Origin: Hyphomicrobiales bacterium
GTDB lineage: Bacteria; Pseudomonadota; Alphaproteobacteria; Rhizobiales; Beijerinckiaceae
Length of the DNA: 64,000 bases
Assembly: GCA_900470095.1 (NCBI GenBank)
Contig: UBZM01000004.1
Location: 1 to 64,000 of the forward strand
Direction of reading: 5' to 3'
This document shows, one piece after another, positions 61,421 through 64,000 of this stretch. Each line of letters starts with the position of its first letter. The first letter of the stretch is position 1. The notes under the pieces are model-generated. The model was not told where the DNA came from and searched no databases. It worked only from the letters and a program-made list of their open reading frames with translations. The position numbers and the translations under genes were made by a program.

Positions 61421-62053
61421 TTATGTCGGCAGCGGTTTTCCGGCCTGCTCCTGCACGATGTACTCGGCATACCAGTCCGGCCAGTTCTCATCATGCTGGC
61501 CGCCGTTCCGTTTCTCGTGTTCGCCATGCGCGGCCGCCGCACGCCGGAGCGTAGCTGCGAGCTCCCTGGATGAGGCGAAGCTTGTATCACCCGCCTCGAC
61601 CCGTCCAGGCAGGCGGTGAGTGACCTCCTGCAGCAGCCATTCATTGCCGTCCGGGTCCTTGAACGAGAGCCACGACGCGTAGCTGCGCCGTGTCGGCTCA
61701 GGCCCGCTGCGGCGGTCTCCCTTCTCGCCGTAATGGTAGACCTCGCTCACCTCGGCTCCGCGGGCGGCGAGCGCTGCGCGCGCCGCCACGATATCGGAGA
61801 CGATGAGATAGGGGGCCACCGTGTTGCCCTTGCCGAAAATGACGGAAGCGGGCGAGCCTGGAGGCGTGACCTGGATGACCCGAAAATCGTCACGCGCAAT
61901 GTCGGCATCAAGGCGCCAGCCCAAGCCACCGTAGAAGCGCTTGGCGCGATCGATATCCGAAACCGGGATGCTGACGACCTCAAGCTTCAGGTCGGCCGCC
62001 AGGGCTCCCGGTGTCTTGTCTGCAGTCACGCTGTGCAGGTGAGTATCGCTCAT
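61421..62053 (-). CDS. Glyoxalase-like VOC family protein
   Basis: A 210-residue single-module VOC protein (LKLEVVSIPVSDIDRAKRFY, SWLSFKDPDGNEWLLQEV) with a C-terminal extension of about 60 residues rich in charged residues, HGEHEKRNGGQHDENWPDWY. The extension segment ENWPDWYAEY is common in this group. The start at 62053 follows from the MSDTH N terminus with AAGGAG upstream. Its function is unassigned. It is convergent with the catabolic operon and lies near an SDR gene on the same strand. Confidence 0.82.
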   Translation of the reverse strand: MSDTHLHSVTADKTPGALAADLKLEVVSIPVSDIDRAKRFYGGLGWRLDADIARDDFRVIQVTPPGSPASVIFGKGNTVAPYLIVSDIVAARAALAARGAEVSEVYHYGEKGDRRSGPEPTRRSYASWLSFKDPDGNEWLLQEVTHRLPGRVEAGDTSFASSRELAATLRRAAAAHGEHEKRNGGQHDENWPDWYAEYIVQEQAGKPLPT

Positions 62054-62172
62054 GTCGAACTCCTTCCATTCAGATGAGTGAGAGTTGCGACGCAGCTCCA
62101 AGCGCCTGAAATGACAGAGATCCAGGCGCTTGAGACATGTGCCGCGCTTCGACCGGCCGCACGGCGGGGAGC

Positions 62173-62982
62173 TTACGCCGCTTCGGGCCTGACGCCATAG
62201 CGAGCAGCCGGTTCGGCGCGGGAAAGATTGGGCAGCAGCGCCTGCCGTGCTTCTTCAAAGGCAGCCCAGTCAGCCACATCCGGCAGGGACGGCACGGTGA
62301 CGAACTCACCCAGGTCCAGGCCAGCCAAGGCCGCGTCGACCATCGCCGCAGCTGTCATCACGATCTCGCTCGGCAGGTGCTCGACCGGCTTTCCGGCGAT
62401 CTCCCAGAAGTCGGTGGCCGTCGCTCCCGGCAGCACGACGTGAACCCGCAAGCCCTTGTCCGACAGCTCGTGCTTCAAGGACTGGCTGAAGGCCAGGACG
62501 AAGGCCTTGGAGCCCCCGTAGACGCCGTTCAGGCGCTCCGGTGCAACGGCGACAATCGAAGCAATATTGATGATCGTTCCGCCGCCGCGTTCGACGAATC
62601 TCGGTACGGCGGCGTAAGTCAGGCGCATCAAGGCGTCGACGTTCAGAGCGATCATGTCGCTCATCCCCTCGATGTCCGACTGCAGGAGCGGAGCCGTCGC
62701 ACCGACACCGGCATTGTTGACCAGCGTGGTGATCCGCCGATTGCTCCTCAGTTCCGCCTCGACCGTGGCGAGATCGTCGCGCTTGCCGAGATCCGCAGCG
62801 ATCACTTCGACCTTGCGGCCCGTCTCGGCTGCGATCCTGTCGGCCAGCTTGCGCAGCCGTTCGGCATTGCGCGCCACGAGAATGAGGTCGTGGCCACGGC
62901 GTGCCAGACGCTCGGCGTAGATCGCTCCAATACCAGACGAGGCGCCGGTGATCAGTGCGAAACCCTTGAATCCCTGGCTCAT
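62173..62982 (-). CDS. Short-chain dehydrogenase/reductase
   Basis: A 269-residue SDR of the DltE/YqjQ-like group: ITGASSGIGAIYAERLARRG at the start, NNAGVG at about 90, IINIASIVA and an intact catalytic YGGSK in GVYGGSKAFVLAF. The start at 62982 fits the family; the open frame to 63051 adds 23 residues without similarity. It is divergent from a GlxA-type regulator that probably controls it. The substrate is unknown. Confidence 0.88.
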   Translation of the reverse strand: MSQGFKGFALITGASSGIGAIYAERLARRGHDLILVARNAERLRKLADRIAAETGRKVEVIAADLGKRDDLATVEAELRSNRRITTLVNNAGVGATAPLLQSDIEGMSDMIALNVDALMRLTYAAVPRFVERGGGTIINIASIVAVAPERLNGVYGGSKAFVLAFSQSLKHELSDKGLRVHVVLPGATATDFWEIAGKPVEHLPSEIVMTAAAMVDAALAGLDLGEFVTVPSLPDVADWAAFEEARQALLPNLSRAEPAARYGVRPEAA

Positions 62983-63102
62983 TGTTTCATCTCCATTGCC
63001 CCAAGGGGGCTCCATGGCGACGAAATCTAGGCCTGCTTGCTCGTGTCTCAAATGTCATTTATACCACCTTTCAGGACATCAATGACCTGATCGGAGCGTG
63101 CC

Positions 63103-64000
63103 ATGCATCGGATCGGTTTCGTCGTTTCGCCCGGCTTCCAGCTGATGAGTTTCGCTGCGCTCTCGGCCTTCGAGTTCGCCAATCTCTCGGTACCCAGCGT
63201 CTTCTATGACATCCGGGTGATGTCGCAGAGCGGAGGAGCGGTGAAGAGCTCACTCGGCCTGGTGCTGCAGACCGAGCCTTTCGACGATGCGCCCCATGAC
63301 ACCATGATCTTCGGTGGCGACCTGGCGGGATCGGAGGTGTCGGCCGCGATGATCGACTTCGTGCGCCGGTCGGCGACCAAGGCACGCCGGGTCGCCTCGA
63401 TCTGCACCGGAGCTTTCGTTCTGGCTCAGGCCGGCCTGCTCGACGGACGCCAGGCGACAACCCATTGGGGAAGCGCCCGGGATCTCGCCGCGCGCTATCC
63501 CCGGATCAAGGTCGATCCCGATCGCATCTTCGTCGTCGATGGTCCGATCTGGACGTCCGCTGGCGCAAGCGCCGGCATCGATCTCGCACTCGGCATGATC
63601 GAGAAGGATCTCGGCCCCGAAGTCGCACGCCTGACGGCGCGAAAACTCGTTGTCTATCACCGCCGCGCCGGAGGTCAGTCGCAGCATTCCGCCTTGCTCG
63701 ACATCGACGCCAAGTCGGACCGGGTTCAGTCCGCACTCGACTATGCCAGGAGCAATCTCCAGTCGCGCTTGAGCGTCGAGGATCTCGCGGAGGCCGCCCG
63801 GCTGAGCCCCCGCCAGTTCAGCCGCGCCTTCCGCGCTGAGACCGGCCAGTCCCCAGCCAAGGCGGTGGAGAACCTGCGGGTCGAAGCCGCGCGCCTGTTG
63901 ATGGAGCAGACTGGCCATCCCGTCGAGACCATCGCCGAGCAAACCGGCTTCGCCGACCGCGAGCGGATGCGGCGTGCCTTCCTGAGAAACTATGGCCAGC
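63103..64000 (+). CDS. GlxA-type transcriptional regulator (DJ-1/PfpI plus AraC domain), partial
   Basis: A gene cut by the window end; 299 codons are visible. Residues 1 to about 180 form a DJ-1/PfpI-like domain (MHRIGFVVSPGFQLMSFAAL start, nucleophile-elbow VASICTGAFVLAQAG, TTHWGSARDL, VDGPIWTSAGASAG). From about 205 comes the AraC DNA-binding domain (LSVEDLAEAARLSPRQFSRA, IAEQTGFADRERMRRAF). Only a short C-terminal tail should be missing. GGAG precedes the ATG. It is divergent from the SDR at 62173-62982, its likely target. Confidence 0.9.
   Translation, partial: MHRIGFVVSPGFQLMSFAALSAFEFANLSVPSVFYDIRVMSQSGGAVKSSLGLVLQTEPFDDAPHDTMIFGGDLAGSEVSAAMIDFVRRSATKARRVASICTGAFVLAQAGLLDGRQATTHWGSARDLAARYPRIKVDPDRIFVVDGPIWTSAGASAGIDLALGMIEKDLGPEVARLTARKLVVYHRRAGGQSQHSALLDIDAKSDRVQSALDYARSNLQSRLSVEDLAEAARLSPRQFSRAFRAETGQSPAKAVENLRVEAARLLMEQTGHPVETIAEQTGFADRERMRRAFLRNYGQ

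Noticed and set aside
1..64000. CRISPR arrays, tRNA, rRNA, prophage genes or toxin-antitoxin pairs
   Set aside because: None seen on reading either strand; no regular spaced repeats, tRNA cloverleaf-like sequence or phage structural gene was noticed. A dedicated scan with tRNA and CRISPR finders would settle this.

Overview
This 64 kb window is GC-rich, densely packed DNA that looks like the chromosome of an alphaproteobacterium of the Hyphomicrobiales (Rhizobiales) type, perhaps Bosea or a relative. The reasons are gene content (transaldolase/phosphoglucose isomerase fusion, Liv- and Dpp-type ABC operons, many LysR/GntR/AraC/LacI regulators), frequent ATGA/GTGA start-stop overlaps, and promoter motifs of the alphaproteobacterial EcfG and PhoB types. 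The genus is inference; no search was run. No rRNA, tRNA, CRISPR array or intact mobile element was seen.

Layout. 1-7.2 kb: a decayed IS3-family left end (207-426), an MHS-family MFS transporter, then a minus-strand operon of type III polyketide synthase, ICMT-like methyltransferase and DHA2 exporter (5491 to 2393), a GNAT acetyltransferase, and degenerate DNA with a glycosyltransferase 3'-end remnant. 7.2-20.6 kb: an eight-gene minus-strand central-carbon operon, tkt, tal-pgi, gnd, zwf, HAD phosphatase, fbaB, pgl and a ROK glucokinase, divergent from a glycogen-debranching-type glucosidase. A good EcfG general-stress promoter match lies before tkt. 20.6-24.7 kb: decayed DNA with an apparent O-antigen-ligase remnant, a frameshifted uppP, a PsiF-like secreted protein with a possible Pho box, and an orphan TAXI receptor.

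24.9-37.2 kb: a LacI regulator with matching operators, a five-gene Dpp/Opp-type ABC importer, an IolB/KduI-type isomerase and a cytosolic GH39 glycosidase, which together form a sugar-uptake and catabolism cluster of unknown substrate; then a divergent AraC/SDR pair. 37.5-41.7 kb: a Pho-box-preceded alkaline phosphatase followed by a small secreted CxxC protein and a MacB/FtsX-type ABC pair. 42-47 kb: LysR plus EmrAB-like efflux. 46.3-51 kb: a redox/stress neighbourhood (two DoxX proteins, small GNAT, pirin, isochorismatase-fold hydrolase, LysR).

50.7-61.2 kb is the most coherent candidate for an undescribed system. A GntR/FCD regulator sits between a minus-strand operon (FAA hydrolase, two-domain extradiol-dioxygenase-like protein, SDR, NTF2-like protein) and a plus-strand operon (complete Liv-type ABC importer, an SDR lacking YxxxK, a second extradiol-dioxygenase-like protein). 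Near-identical palindromes overlap the -35 region of both promoters. This suggests one regulon for import and ring-cleavage-type catabolism of an unidentified, probably aromatic or cyclic, acid. 61.4-64 kb: a glyoxalase-like protein, an SDR, and a GlxA-type regulator cut by the window end.

The first 206 bases show no supportable gene.
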